Below, piece after piece: positions 50,682 to 60,159 of a stretch of DNA of 64,000 nt (positions within the stretch are counted from its first letter, which is position 1; each line of letters starts with the position of its first letter). A program made the position numbers and the translations under genes. Source of the DNA: Micromonospora sp. C28SCA-DRY-2 (lineage in GTDB: Bacteria; Actinomycetota; Actinomycetes; Mycobacteriales; Micromonosporaceae); contig NZ_JAUMKD010000003.1 of the NCBI RefSeq assembly GCF_030519475.1, forward strand, positions 1 through 64,000, written 5' to 3'. The notes below the pieces were generated by a model. It was given only the letters and a program-made list of their open reading frames with translations. It was not told where the DNA came from and made no database searches.

Positions 50682-51692
50682 TCAGGGTTGCCGGCGCTGC
50701 GCCCCGACGAGCCGGCGGCCCACGGGCTCCCGGCCGAACACCGTGCTGAGCCAGGCGAGTTGGGCGCGCTGGTGGTCGGCCTCGCCCCCCTCGTGGTCGT
50801 TGAACTCGTACACCCGCAGCTCCTTCTCGCCGCCGTAGCGGTGGTAGGCGGCGAAGCAGGTCGAGGGCGGGCAGACCTGGTCCAGCATCGCGACGGAGAA
50901 GAGCGCGGGCGCGCCCGCGCGGGGTGCGAGCACGGCGGCGTCGACGTAGGACAGCGTGCGGAACACCTGGTCGGCGCTGTCCCGGTGCAGCCTCAGGTAT
51001 TCGGTGATCTCGCCGTACGGGCCGCGGCTGGCGACCCGCACGCCCCGCCGGATGTCGCAGAGGAAGGGCACGTCCGGCATGGCCGCCGCCACGCCCGGGT
51101 CCAGCGCGGCCACCGCCAGCGCGAGGCCACCGCCCTGGCTGACGCCGGTGACGGCGACCCGGCCGGGGTCGACGGCGGGATGCTCGCGCGCGGCGCGGGC
51201 GAACCGCACCGCGTCGGTGATCAGCCGGCGGTAGTAGAAGGTGTCCGGGTCGGTGACGCCGCGGGTGAGGAAGCCGGGCACGGTGCCCGCCGGACACGGG
51301 TGCGGGTCGGCGGTGCCGCCGGCCGCGGCGCTCCAGCCCTGACCGCGGCTGTCCATGATCAGGTGTGCGTAGCCCGCCGCGGCCCAGAACAGCTTCTCGT
51401 GCGGCAGGCCACGGCCCCGGCCGTAGCCGAGGTACTCGACCACGCCCGGCAGCGGCCGGTCGGCGTGCGCGGGCAGATGCAGCCAGCCCCGCACGGGTTC
51501 GCCGCCGTATCCGGGCACGGTGACGTCGAAGGTGCGGACCTGGGTGAGTCCGGTGTCGACGGGCCGGTAGGCCGCCGGTCCGGGTTCGCCGGCGTCCAGC
51601 GTCCGCGCCCAGAAGGCGTCCAGGTCCGCGGGCACGTCCAGCTCGGGCCGGTACGCCCAGCAGTCGGCGAGGGTGAGGTCGGTCAAGGGCAC
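50682..51692 (-). CDS. Acetyl esterase of the AXE1 / cephalosporin-C deacetylase family
   Basis: A 336-residue alpha/beta hydrolase from a GTG behind GGAGG. It has the AXE1 features VPLTDLTLADCWAYRPELDVP at the N-terminus, HLIMDSRGQGWS, the nucleophile GVSQGG (Ser185), LDQVCPPSTCFAAYHRY with the acid and FNDHEGGE with the base. No signal peptide, so it is cytoplasmic and removes O-acetyl groups from sugars. As the last gene of the sialic acid operon it might de-acetylate O-acetylated sialic acids; that role is inference. Confidence 0.88.
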   Translation of the reverse strand: MPLTDLTLADCWAYRPELDVPADLDAFWARTLDAGEPGPAAYRPVDTGLTQVRTFDVTVPGYGGEPVRGWLHLPAHADRPLPGVVEYLGYGRGRGLPHEKLFWAAAGYAHLIMDSRGQGWSAAAGGTADPHPCPAGTVPGFLTRGVTDPDTFYYRRLITDAVRFARAAREHPAVDPGRVAVTGVSQGGGLALAVAALDPGVAAAMPDVPFLCDIRRGVRVASRGPYGEITEYLRLHRDSADQVFRTLSYVDAAVLAPRAGAPALFSVAMLDQVCPPSTCFAAYHRYGGEKELRVYEFNDHEGGEADHQRAQLAWLSTVFGREPVGRRLVGAQRRQP

Positions 51693-51754
51693 CGTGTGGC
51701 CTCCGGTCAGCGGGATCGTCGGTTGTCGTCGTGGTGGGCTGGCGGGCCGGTCCG

Positions 51755-52435
51755 CTACCGGGCCCCGGCCACGGCCGAGGCGAACCAGCCGGTGATGGTG
51801 GTCGGGTGGGTGATGGCGGTGCCCACCACCACCGCCCACGCGCCGGCCCGCAGCGCCTGCGCCGCCTGCTCCGGGTGGTGGATCCGGCCCTCGGCGACCA
51901 CCGGCACGTCGATCGCGGTGGCGAGCCGCGCGACCAGGTCCAAATCGGGGCCGGGCTGCTTGCTGGTGTACGGCGTGTAGCCGGCCAGCGTGGTGCCGAC
52001 CAGGTCGGCGCCCGCCCCGGCGGCGGCGATCCCTTCCTCCAGCGTGGAGCAGTCGGCCATCACCAGGGCGCCGGTCCGCTCCTTGACGGCGGCGACGGTC
52101 TCGTCGAGGGACCGACCGTCGGGCCGGGGCCGGGACGTGCCGTCGAGCGCGACGATGTGCGCGCCGGCCCGGGCGACGGCCAGCGCGTGGTCGAGCGTGG
52201 GTGTGATGAAGACGTCGTCGTCCCCGTCCTTCCAGAGCCCGATCAGGGGGAGGTCGACCGCGTCCCGGATGGCCGCGATGTCCGCCAGCCCCTGGGCGCG
52301 GATGCCGGCGGCGCCGCCCCGGGCGACGGCGAGCGCGACCCGGCGCATGGTGTCCGGGTCGCGCATCGGCTCACCGGGATACGCCTGGCACGACACGACC
52401 AGGCGGTGGCGGAGCTGTGCGATCAGCGGGTTCAC
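51755..52435 (-). CDS. nanE: N-acetylmannosamine-6-phosphate 2-epimerase
   Basis: A 226-residue TIM-barrel protein of the NanE family. It has LVVSCQAYPGEPMRDPDTM near the start, AAGIRAQGLADIAAIR, IGLWKDGDDDVFITPT, IVALDGTSRPRPDG, MADCSTLEEG and VVAEGRIHHPEQA. It converts ManNAc-6-P to GlcNAc-6-P. The GTG start overlaps the ROK kinase stop (GTGA). Two Cys in the core replace common hydrophobics, without obvious effect on function. Confidence 0.92.
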   Translation of the reverse strand: MNPLIAQLRHRLVVSCQAYPGEPMRDPDTMRRVALAVARGGAAGIRAQGLADIAAIRDAVDLPLIGLWKDGDDDVFITPTLDHALAVARAGAHIVALDGTSRPRPDGRSLDETVAAVKERTGALVMADCSTLEEGIAAAGAGADLVGTTLAGYTPYTSKQPGPDLDLVARLATAIDVPVVAEGRIHHPEQAAQALRAGAWAVVVGTAITHPTTITGWFASAVAGAR

Positions 52436-53370
52436 GCCAGGGCCTCCCGGGCCAGTGAGGCGGCGCCGAGCAGCGGGGCGTCCGCGCCGAGGGCCGAGGC
52501 CAGCACGGGCACGTCGGCCAGGCTGGGCAACGTCTCCCGCCGTACCGCCTCCCGCAGTGCCTGCCACCAGGGCGCGCCGAGGCCGGTGACGCCGCCGCCG
52601 ACCACGACGGCGTCGGGGTCGAGCAGGTTGACCAGCCCGCCGAGCGCCGAGCCGACAGCGGTCCCGCCCAGCGCGACGACCTCGCGGGCCGCCTCGTCGC
52701 CGGCCTCGGCGCGCGCGGCCACCGACCGCAGGTCGGCGACCGGCCGGCCGGTGCGCCGGGCGTACTCGGCGGCCAGGCCGGGCCCGGCGGCGATCGCCTC
52801 CAGGTGTCCCTGCCCGCCGCAGGTGCAGCGCAGCGATCCGGCGTACGGGGAGGGCTGGTGGCCGGCGTGGCCGGCCGCGGAGTGGGCGCCGGCGAGCACG
52901 GTGCCGCCGACGACGAACGAGGCGCCGACGCCGGTGCCGACGGCGAGGTAGAGCACCGTCTCACGCCCGGCCGCGATGCCGTGCCGGGCCTCGCCGAGGG
53001 CGTGGGCGTGCACGTCGTTGATGACCGTGACGGGCAGTCCGAGCCGCCGGCGCAGCGTGCCGCGCAGGTCGGTGCCGGCCCAGCCGGTCAGCACGTCGGT
53101 GGCCGAGCGGACCCGGCCGCTGCGGTGGTCGATCACCCCGGCGCTGCCGACGCCGAGGGCGCGGACGGGTGTCCCCGCCGCTCTCCCCCGCAGTTGCTCG
53201 ACGAGGCCGGCGGCGGTGTCGAGCACGGCGGCGGCACCGGCCCGACCCGGGGTCGTGGCGGTGGCCCGGTCGAGGAGTTCACCGCGCCCGGTCACGAGCG
53301 CGGCCGTCGTCTTGGTGCCGCCGATGTCGAGCGCCGCGACCGCTCCGGCGGGATCGGTTGCCTCGGGCAT
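52432..53370 (-). CDS. nanK: ROK-family N-acetylmannosamine kinase
   Basis: A 312-residue sugar kinase with phosphate loop DIGGTKT (15-21) and VGTGVGASFVVGG. The ROK zinc motif is AGHAGHQP followed by CTCGGQGHLE. There is no HTH, so it is an enzyme and not a repressor. Between nanA and nanE it should phosphorylate ManNAc released by the lyase. The start follows the lyase stop by 2 bases. Confidence 0.88.
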   Translation of the reverse strand: MPEATDPAGAVAALDIGGTKTTAALVTGRGELLDRATATTPGRAGAAAVLDTAAGLVEQLRGRAAGTPVRALGVGSAGVIDHRSGRVRSATDVLTGWAGTDLRGTLRRRLGLPVTVINDVHAHALGEARHGIAAGRETVLYLAVGTGVGASFVVGGTVLAGAHSAAGHAGHQPSPYAGSLRCTCGGQGHLEAIAAGPGLAAEYARRTGRPVADLRSVAARAEAGDEAAREVVALGGTAVGSALGGLVNLLDPDAVVVGGGVTGLGAPWWQALREAVRRETLPSLADVPVLASALGADAPLLGAASLAREALA

Positions 53371-53372
53371 GG

Positions 53373-54311
53373 TCAGAGCAGCCCCGCCAGTTCCAGCTGG
53401 GTCCGCACCCGGGCGGTCTCCGCGGCGTCGAGCGGGCGCAGCGGCAGGGACACCGCGTTGCTGGCGATGACACCGAGCAGGTTCAGCGCGGTCTTGAACG
53501 CGCCGACCCCCCGGGTCGCGCCCGCCGAGGTGGCCGGGTCGGCCGCCTCGACGATGCGGAACAGCCGGGTCAGCCGGTCCTGCTCCCGGCGGGCGGCCGC
53601 CCAGTCGCCGCCGGTGCAGGCCCGGTGCAGCCGTACGTAGCCGGCCGGGTCCACGTTGCCCAGTCCGGGCACCGAGCCGGCGGCCCCGGCCAGCATCATC
53701 GCGTCGACCACCACCTCGTGCCCGGTGAGCAGGCTGAAGCCGGTGCCGGGTGCGTGGTCGGCGATGGACAGCGCCAGTTGGCGGAAGGCGACGTCGTCGC
53801 CGCTGGAGTCCTTGACGCCGGCGAGGATCCCCTCCGCCGCCAGCCGGGTCAGCAGGCCGGTGGAGAGCTTGGTGTGCACGCAGACCGGGATGTCGTACGC
53901 GAGCAGGGGAAGCTCCACCCCGGCGGCGAGCGACCGGAAGTGCCGCTCGATCTCGTGCGGGCCGACGATGGCGTAGAAGGGGGCGGTCGCGACCAGCCCG
54001 TCGGCGCCCAGCCGGGTCGCCACCTCGGCCCGGTCGAGGACCCGGCGGGTGGTCGGCTCGATGCAGCCGGCGATGACGGGTACCGCACCGCCGACGGTCT
54101 TCACGATGACCTCGAGCGCCCGGTCCCGCTGCGGGTCGGTGAGGAAGACGGTCTCGCCGGAGCTGCCGAGGGCGAAGATGCCGTCGACGCCGGCGTCGAG
54201 CAGCCGCTCGACGAGCCGCTCCAGGGAGCTGACGTCGACCTCGCCCTCCTCGGTCAGGGGGGTCACGGTCGGCGGCACGACTCCGGCGAACCGCGGGGCT
54301 GGGCTGGTCAC
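53373..54311 (-). CDS. nanA: N-acetylneuraminate lyase-like aldolase
   Basis: A 312-residue TIM-barrel enzyme of the DHDPS/NAL family. It carries GSSGE (49-53), the catalytic tyrosine in AYDIP (Tyr139) and the Schiff-base lysine in GVKDSSGD (Lys167). DHDPS-family substrate class cannot be fixed from motifs alone, but the neighbours NanK and NanE make sialic acid cleavage to ManNAc plus pyruvate most likely. The GTG start overlaps the ATPase stop (GTGA). Confidence 0.82.
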   Translation of the reverse strand: MTSPAPRFAGVVPPTVTPLTEEGEVDVSSLERLVERLLDAGVDGIFALGSSGETVFLTDPQRDRALEVIVKTVGGAVPVIAGCIEPTTRRVLDRAEVATRLGADGLVATAPFYAIVGPHEIERHFRSLAAGVELPLLAYDIPVCVHTKLSTGLLTRLAAEGILAGVKDSSGDDVAFRQLALSIADHAPGTGFSLLTGHEVVVDAMMLAGAAGSVPGLGNVDPAGYVRLHRACTGGDWAAARREQDRLTRLFRIVEAADPATSAGATRGVGAFKTALNLLGVIASNAVSLPLRPLDAAETARVRTQLELAGLL

Positions 54312-55375
54312 GCTGTCTCCTGGGCAGGTAGAGGGGCGGTGCGGCCGCTGGCCAGTTCGACCAGCTCGGCGTTGCTGGTCCCGGCCGGGACCGGGTGGTG
54401 GCACCGGAACTCGTGGACGGTGGCGCCGTCGGCGTCGGTGCGCTGCGCCGGCGGCATCTCGGTGGCGCACCGGTCGGTGGCCTTCCAGCAACGGGTCCGG
54501 AACGGGCATCCGCTGGGCGGTCGGGTGGCCGACGGGACCGGGCCGACCAGCGGGATGGGGTCGATGGGCGAGAGCAGCCCCGGCGTGGCCGACAGCAGGG
54601 CCCGGGTGTACGGGTGCCGGGCCCCGCCGGGTAGCAGGGCGGCCGGCGTCTGCTCCACGATCCGGCCGAGGTACATGGTGACGACGCGGTCGCTGATCCG
54701 CTTGACGGTCTGGATGTCGTGGGAGACCAGGACCATGGCCAGGCCGAGCCGGTCCTTGAGGTCCAGCAGCAGGTTGAGGATCTGGGCCCGTACCGAGACG
54801 TCGAGGGCGCTGGTGGGCTCGTCGGCGATGACCAGCCCCGGCTCCAGGGCCAGGGCGCGGGCGATGGACACCCGCTGGCGTTGCCCGCCGGAGAGCTGGC
54901 TCGGCAGGACGTCGGCGACCGAGCGGGGCAGGCCCACCAGGCCCATCAGCTCGGCGACCCGCGCCTCCCGCTGGGCCCGGGTGCCCCGGCGGTGCACGTC
55001 CAGCGGGTCGCGCAGGATGTCGCGGACCGCCATCCGGCGGTTCAGCGACGTGGCCGGGTCCTGGAAGATCATCCCGACGCCGGCCCCGATGTGCTGGCGC
55101 CGTTCCGCCGCGCTCATCGACCACACGTCCCGGCCGGCGAAGGTGACCGTGCCGCTGGTCGGCCGCTGGAGCCCGACGAGCACCTTGGCCAGGGTGGACT
55201 TGCCGCAGCCGGACTCGCCGACGATGCCGACGGTCTCCCCCGCGTGGACGGTCAGGTCCGCCGCGGTGAGGGCGTACACCCGCTCGCGGCTGAACATCCC
55301 GCCGCCGCGGGTGCGGTGCACCACGTGGGTGTCGCGCAGCTCGACGATCGGCCGGGGTGCGGCTGTCGCGCTCAT
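54308..55375 (-). CDS. Peptide-family ABC transporter ATPase (OppF/SatD-like)
   Basis: A 355-residue ATPase with Walker A GESGCGKST, signature LSGGQRQR, Walker [16 protein letters not shown] and the C-terminal oligopeptide extension with CPFRTRCWKATDRC (likely metal or Fe-S binding Cys). Start overlaps the fusion gene by 4 bases. It pairs with the ATPase half of the 55372-57330 product. Confidence 0.92.
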   Translation of the reverse strand: MSATAAPRPIVELRDTHVVHRTRGGGMFSRERVYALTAADLTVHAGETVGIVGESGCGKSTLAKVLVGLQRPTSGTVTFAGRDVWSMSAAERRQHIGAGVGMIFQDPATSLNRRMAVRDILRDPLDVHRRGTRAQREARVAELMGLVGLPRSVADVLPSQLSGGQRQRVSIARALALEPGLVIADEPTSALDVSVRAQILNLLLDLKDRLGLAMVLVSHDIQTVKRISDRVVTMYLGRIVEQTPAALLPGGARHPYTRALLSATPGLLSPIDPIPLVGPVPSATRPPSGCPFRTRCWKATDRCATEMPPAQRTDADGATVHEFRCHHPVPAGTSNAELVELASGRTAPLPAQETA

Positions 55376-57330
55376 CGGGCCAGCTCCTTCTCGCTGACGG
55401 TGACGGCCGGGTGGTGGCAGGCGTACCCGTGGCTGTCGGTGCCCGCCAGGTGCGGGGCCGTGTCCTGGCAGACCCGGGTCGCGGCGGGACAGCGGTCGGC
55501 GAACCGGCAGCCGCGCGGGAAGTCGGCCGGCGACGGCACCACGCCGCGGATCTGGGTGAGCCGTTCCGCGCCGGCCTCCAGGGAGAGCACGGACCCGAGG
55601 AGCCCGCGGGCATAGTGGTGCGCGGGCGCCTCGATCACGTCGGCGGTGACGCCGGTCTCGACGATCTGCCCGCCGTACATCACGACGACCCGGTCGGAGA
55701 TGTCGCTGACCAGGGCGAGGTCGTGGCTGACCAGGATGAGGGCGAAGCCCAGCTGCTCGCGCAGCCGCAGCAGCAGCTCCATCACCTGCGCCTGGACGGT
55801 GACGTCGAGCGCGGTGGTCGGCTCGTCGGCGATGATCAGGCGCGGGTCCCGGGACAGCGCCATGGCGATCACCACGCGTTGCCGCTGCCCGCCGGAGAGC
55901 TCGTGCGGGTACGCCGCGAGGGTGCGCCGCGGGTCCAGGCCCACCAGCCGCATCAGTTCCTCGGCCGACCGGGTGCCGCCGCGACGGATCATCTGGGCGA
56001 GCTGCGTCCCGACCCGCAGCGCGGGGTTCAACGCGGAGAGGGCGTCCTGGTAGACCATGGCGATCTCGCGGCCCATCAGGGCGCGGCGCCGCTTCGCGGT
56101 CAGCGACAGCAGGTCCGTGCCCTGGAAGCGGATCTCCCCGCCTACCCGGGCGCCCTGCGGCAGCAGCCCCATGACGGCCAGCGACGTCAGCGACTTCCCG
56201 GAGCCCGACTCCCCCACCAGGCCGACGACCTCGCCGGGGCGGACGTCGAAGGAGATGCCGTCGACGATGTCGACGCCCCGGTGGCGCCCGTCGAAGCCGA
56301 TCGAGAGGTTCCTGACCTCGAGGACGGGCTGGCCCTGCGGCAGCGGGCGGGCCCGTTCCCGCAGCCGCGACGCCGCCTCCCGGAGACCGGGCAGGCTCAC
56401 CGCCTCGCCGGTGCCGGGCCGCGGCTGCTCCAGCGGGTCACCGGCCGAGGTGGTGGTGGCGCGGCGGGCCGCCGGGGCGGCCCAGGCGTCGGAGATCCCC
56501 TCGGAGAGCACGTTCAGGGCCAGCACGGTCACCAGGATCAGCAGGCCGGGGAAGAAGGTGGCCCACCAGCCGCCGATCTGCACCATCTCCTTGCCGAAGG
56601 CGATCACCGAGCCCCACGAGGACTCCGCCTCCTGCGGGGCCAGCCCACCGCCGATGAAGGAGAGCGACGCCTCGAAGACGATGGCGTCGGCGACCATCAC
56701 GGTGACGAAGACGAGCACCGGGGCGGCGCAGTTGCGCAGGACGTGCCGCCAGAGGATGTGCGGCCGCCGGGCGCCGATGATCCGCTCGGCCGCCACGTAG
56801 TCCTCGCGGTACTGCGACAGGACGTTGGCCCGGACGATGCGGGCGACCGACGGGGTGAAGACGAAGCCGATCGCGATCACGAGGACCAGCAGGCTGTTCT
56901 TGCCGAACGAGATGATCAGCAGGGCGGAGAGCACGATGGCCGGGAAGGCCATGACCACGTCGAGGCAGCGCATGATGACCTCGTCGACGGCGGTCCGGCT
57001 GCTGCCCGCCAGCGCGCCGAGGATCCCGCCGACCAGCAGGGCGAGGCCGGCCGCGCCGGCGCCGACGATCAGCGACCGCCGGGTGCCGGCCACCAGGCGG
57101 GAGAAGACGTCCCGCCCGAGCTTGTCCAGGCCGAACCAGAAGTCGCCGTTCGGGCCGGTCAGCGCGGGGCCGAGGCCGGCCTGAGCGGGGTCGTGCCGGA
57201 TCAGCAGCGGCGCGAAGAGGCCCACCAGGACGATGAGCAGGACGAAGCCGAGCGCGACACGGGCCGGTACGCCGAGCCGGGTGAAGGCGACGCCGGGGCG
57301 GGAGAGCCGGGCGGTGAGGGTGCGGCGCAT
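55372..57330 (-). CDS. Fused permease-ATPase of a peptide-family ABC transporter (OppC-OppD/SatC-like)
   Basis: A 652-residue fusion. Residues about 1-290 are an OppC-type permease with six helices, a GRDVFSRL motif and the EAA loop AAERIIGARRPHILWRHVLRN. A linker of about 45 residues follows. Residues about 336-652 are an OppD-type ATPase with GESGSGKS, LSGGQRQR, LIIADEPTTALDVT and a C-terminal Cys cluster (CRFADRCPAATRVC). The same fusion order occurs in sialic acid transporters of the Sat/Sia type. With nanAKE downstream this makes sialic acid the likely solute. Confidence 0.92.
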   Translation of the reverse strand: MRRTLTARLSRPGVAFTRLGVPARVALGFVLLIVLVGLFAPLLIRHDPAQAGLGPALTGPNGDFWFGLDKLGRDVFSRLVAGTRRSLIVGAGAAGLALLVGGILGALAGSSRTAVDEVIMRCLDVVMAFPAIVLSALLIISFGKNSLLVLVIAIGFVFTPSVARIVRANVLSQYREDYVAAERIIGARRPHILWRHVLRNCAAPVLVFVTVMVADAIVFEASLSFIGGGLAPQEAESSWGSVIAFGKEMVQIGGWWATFFPGLLILVTVLALNVLSEGISDAWAAPAARRATTTSAGDPLEQPRPGTGEAVSLPGLREAASRLRERARPLPQGQPVLEVRNLSIGFDGRHRGVDIVDGISFDVRPGEVVGLVGESGSGKSLTSLAVMGLLPQGARVGGEIRFQGTDLLSLTAKRRRALMGREIAMVYQDALSALNPALRVGTQLAQMIRRGGTRSAEELMRLVGLDPRRTLAAYPHELSGGQRQRVVIAMALSRDPRLIIADEPTTALDVTVQAQVMELLLRLREQLGFALILVSHDLALVSDISDRVVVMYGGQIVETGVTADVIEAPAHHYARGLLGSVLSLEAGAERLTQIRGVVPSPADFPRGCRFADRCPAATRVCQDTAPHLAGTDSHGYACHHPAVTVSEKELAR

Positions 57331-58286
57331 CAGTGGCCTCCGCGCAGTCGAGGGTTGGCGAAGAGGTAGAGGATGTCGACCACCAGGTTCACCAGGACGA
57401 AGCCGAGCGCGATCGTCAGCACGGTGCCCTGGGCGAGGGCGGTGTCGTTCTGCTGCACCGCGCTCATGATCTGGGTGCCCATGCCGGGCAGCGAGAAGAT
57501 GGCCTCGATGACGACCGTGCCGCCGATCAGGTAGCCGATCCGCAGGCCCAACGCGGTGAGCGGGTTGACCAGCGCGTTGCGCAGCACGTTGCGTCCGATC
57601 ACCACCCGGGGCGGCAAGCCGGCGCCGATCGCCGTACGCACGTAGTCCCTGTCGAGTTCCTCCACCATCGAGGTGCGGACGATCCGGGCGAGCGAGCAGC
57701 CGACCGGCACGGCGAGCGCGAGGGCGGGCAGGGCGAGCGACTGCAGCCAGAGGCTGACCGAGTCGGCGGGGTTGACGTACCCACCGGTCGGCAGGATCGG
57801 GCGGCGGACCGCCAGCTCCTGGATGAGCAGCAGGGCCAGCCAGAACGACGGCGTGGCGATGCCGGCCATGGAGACGAACCGGATGACCTGGTCGGGCCAG
57901 CGGTCCCGGTAGAGCGCGGCGAGGATGCCGAGGGCCAGCGCGATGACCAGCGCGCCGAGCACACCGAGCGCGGTCAGCTGGATGGTCAGCGGCAGAGCGG
58001 TGGCGATCTTGTCGGCCACCGGCACCGACGGTGGGAAGGTCATGCCCAGGTCACCCCGGGCCAGGTCGCCCAGGAAGTGCAGGTAGCGCAGCGGCAGCGG
58101 GTCGTCCAGGCCGTTGGCGGCCTTGAACGCCTCGATCTGCGCGGGCGTCGCCTGGTCACCGAGGACGGAGAGCGCGGGGTCGATCGGCGAGAACTGCATG
58201 ATCAGGAAGACGAAGAGCGTGATGCCGAGCACCAGCGGGATCAGCGTCAGCAGTCGTCGCGCGACCAGGCTCAGGACGGTCAGCAT
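57330..58286 (-). CDS. Peptide-family ABC transporter permease (OppB/SatB-like)
   Basis: A 318-residue permease with six helices. It has the N-terminal PLVLGITLFVFLIMQF, the OppB-like NGLDDPLPLRYLHFLGDLARGDLG and the loop YVRTAIGAGLPPRVVIGRNVLRNAL. It shares one base with the fusion gene start. It forms the channel with the permease half of the next product. Confidence 0.92.
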   Translation of the reverse strand: MLTVLSLVARRLLTLIPLVLGITLFVFLIMQFSPIDPALSVLGDQATPAQIEAFKAANGLDDPLPLRYLHFLGDLARGDLGMTFPPSVPVADKIATALPLTIQLTALGVLGALVIALALGILAALYRDRWPDQVIRFVSMAGIATPSFWLALLLIQELAVRRPILPTGGYVNPADSVSLWLQSLALPALALAVPVGCSLARIVRTSMVEELDRDYVRTAIGAGLPPRVVIGRNVLRNALVNPLTALGLRIGYLIGGTVVIEAIFSLPGMGTQIMSAVQQNDTALAQGTVLTIALGFVLVNLVVDILYLFANPRLRGGH

Positions 58287-58315
58287 GGTTCTCTCTCTCG
58301 TGGCGGGGCGCCGGG

Positions 58316-58354
58316 GCGTCCCGCCCGGCCGATCGCGTGGGCCGGGCGGGACGC
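58316..58354 (-). terminator. Hairpin between binding protein and permease
   Basis: A perfect 15-bp stem (58316-58330 with 58340-58354) with a 9-base loop in the 103-base gap after the solute-binding gene. Probably an attenuator that keeps the binding protein in excess. Confidence 0.7.
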
Positions 58355-58389
58355 GGTGGGGCGGGGGTCCGGTGCCCCCGAGCGCAGGC

Positions 58390-60015
58390 TCAGCCGGTGC
58401 GGCTGGCGCCCAGGAAGTACAGGCCGGTGGTCGCGGCGCCCGAGAAGCCGGTGAGCTTGCCGGGGTCGTACGCGGTGACGACCTTGGTGTGCAGGATCGG
58501 GTAGAGCGGAACCTCGTCGGCCACCGTGTCCAGGGCCTGCTTCCACAGCGCCTTGCGGGCCGCCTCGTCGGAGGTCTGGGCCGCCCGGTCGAGCAGCGCG
58601 GCCATGGCCTTGCGGTCCGCGTCGCTCCAGCGGTAGCGCTTCCCCGGCCAGGTCTCGCCGTAGTAGAACCAGCGCATCAGCAGGTCGGTGTCGACGCCGA
58701 AGACGCTGGGGTCACCGGTGGCCATCAGCACCCGGAAGGTGTCCTTCGGGACGACGTCGCCGTAGATCGCCGCCGACGGCACGGTGTTCAGGCTGGCGTT
58801 GACGCCGATCTTCTTCCACTGCTCGACGACCAGCGGCGCGACGTCCTTCACGATGGAACTGTCGGTGGTGTCGAGCTGGATCGACAGGTTCGCCACGCCG
58901 GCCTCGGCGAGCAGGGCCCTGGCCTTGTCCGGGTTGTGGTCGTAGACGGTGGCGGCCTTCTGGTAGTCCTTGTTGCCCTCGTCGAGGTAGCTGGTCGCCG
59001 GGCTGCCGTAGCCGTTGAGCGCCGTCTTGATGACCGCGTCCTTGTCGATGGCGTAGTGCAGGGCCTGGCGCACCCGCTTGTCGTTGAACGGCGCCGCCTG
59101 CGTGTTGAACATGAGGAAGACCTGGTTGAAGGCCTGCTTCACGTCGACGGTGTACTTGCCCTTGAGCGAGTCGACGTTCAGGTACGGCACCGACTCGATG
59201 GCCTGGACCCGGCCACCCTGCAGGTCCGACACCCGGGCCGCGGCCTCGGTGGTGGTGTTCCAGGTCATCGCGTCCGCGGTGGCGGGACGAGGGCCGTTGT
59301 AGGTGTCGTTCTTGCTGAGCTTGATGCCGGACTCCTTGGACGCGCTGTCCATCTTGAAGGGTCCGGAGCCGATCGGCGCGGTGTCGAAGGCCTTCGCGGC
59401 GGCCGGGTCGCCGGTCTTCGCCCTGGGCACGATCTTGACGACCGAGATGCGCTCGGCGAAGAGCGCGAACGGGTACTTCAGCGTGAACTCGGCGGTGGTG
59501 GCGTCCTTCGCGGTGACCGCCTCGATGAACGGGATGAACCCCTGCATCAGCGGTGGGGCCGCGGGGTCGGCCGGCTTCAGCACCCGGGTGAACGACCAGG
59601 CGACGTCCTCGGCGGTGACCGGGGAGCCGTCGGAGAACTTGGCACCGTCGCGCAGGGACACGGTGTACGTCAGCCCGTCCGCGCTGGCCACCGGGTCGGC
59701 CTTGGCCAGTGCCAGGTACGGCTCGCGGGTGATCGGGTCGAGGTCGACGAGACCTTCGAAGATGTGCTGGTTGACCGCCGTCGCGACGGCCGAGGAGGCG
59801 TTCGCCGGATCGAACCCGCTGGAGAGGGTGAACGCCAGCGTGGCCTCGATCGTCTTTCCGCCCTTGCCGCCCTCGACCGCGTTCGTCGAGGCGGGGCCGC
59901 CGCTGCAGGCCGCCAGCCCGAGCGCCAGGGTGGTCGCGGCAGCCGTCAGGGCCAGCGCGCGACCACGGCGCGCGGTGCCGAGGCGGCGCCCCGACGGCTT
60001 GTCGGTGGTGCTCAC
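58390..60015 (-). CDS. Solute-binding lipoprotein, family 5 (SatA/SiaE-like)
   Basis: A 541-residue precursor. The basic N-terminus (RRLGTARRGRALAL) and lipobox GLAAC (Cys about 37) indicate a membrane-anchored lipoprotein. The body has SGFDPANASSAVATAVNQHIFEGLVDLD and WSFTRVLKPAD, the family 5 pattern of peptide, nickel or sialic acid-binding proteins. GGAGG precedes the GTG. It is the first gene of the catabolic unit and is separated from the divergent regulator by the tandem GACGTC element. Confidence 0.9.
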   Translation of the reverse strand: MSTTDKPSGRRLGTARRGRALALTAAATTLALGLAACSGGPASTNAVEGGKGGKTIEATLAFTLSSGFDPANASSAVATAVNQHIFEGLVDLDPITREPYLALAKADPVASADGLTYTVSLRDGAKFSDGSPVTAEDVAWSFTRVLKPADPAAPPLMQGFIPFIEAVTAKDATTAEFTLKYPFALFAERISVVKIVPRAKTGDPAAAKAFDTAPIGSGPFKMDSASKESGIKLSKNDTYNGPRPATADAMTWNTTTEAAARVSDLQGGRVQAIESVPYLNVDSLKGKYTVDVKQAFNQVFLMFNTQAAPFNDKRVRQALHYAIDKDAVIKTALNGYGSPATSYLDEGNKDYQKAATVYDHNPDKARALLAEAGVANLSIQLDTTDSSIVKDVAPLVVEQWKKIGVNASLNTVPSAAIYGDVVPKDTFRVLMATGDPSVFGVDTDLLMRWFYYGETWPGKRYRWSDADRKAMAALLDRAAQTSDEAARKALWKQALDTVADEVPLYPILHTKVVTAYDPGKLTGFSGAATTGLYFLGASRTG

Positions 60016-60093
60016 GTAGTTGCCTCCATAGGCTCTGCATGCGCTCCGCGTGGCCGCTCAGCGCTGCGGGGGTGTGAGGGTGGGGTATGGGTA

Positions 60094-60110
60094 TGACGTC
60101 TGACGTCTGA
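60094..60110. promoter_or_regulatory. Tandem TGACGTC element between the transporter and its regulator
   Basis: TGACGTCTGACGTCTGA contains two copies of TGACGTC (each with palindromic GACGTC) followed by TGA. It lies 79 bases before the binding-protein start and 50 bases before the FCD regulator start, the position expected of an autoregulated operator. Confidence 0.55.
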
Positions 60111-60159
60111 TGCCGTTAGGCTGAGCGTGACAGATCCGTGAAGGAAGGGCAAGGGGCAG

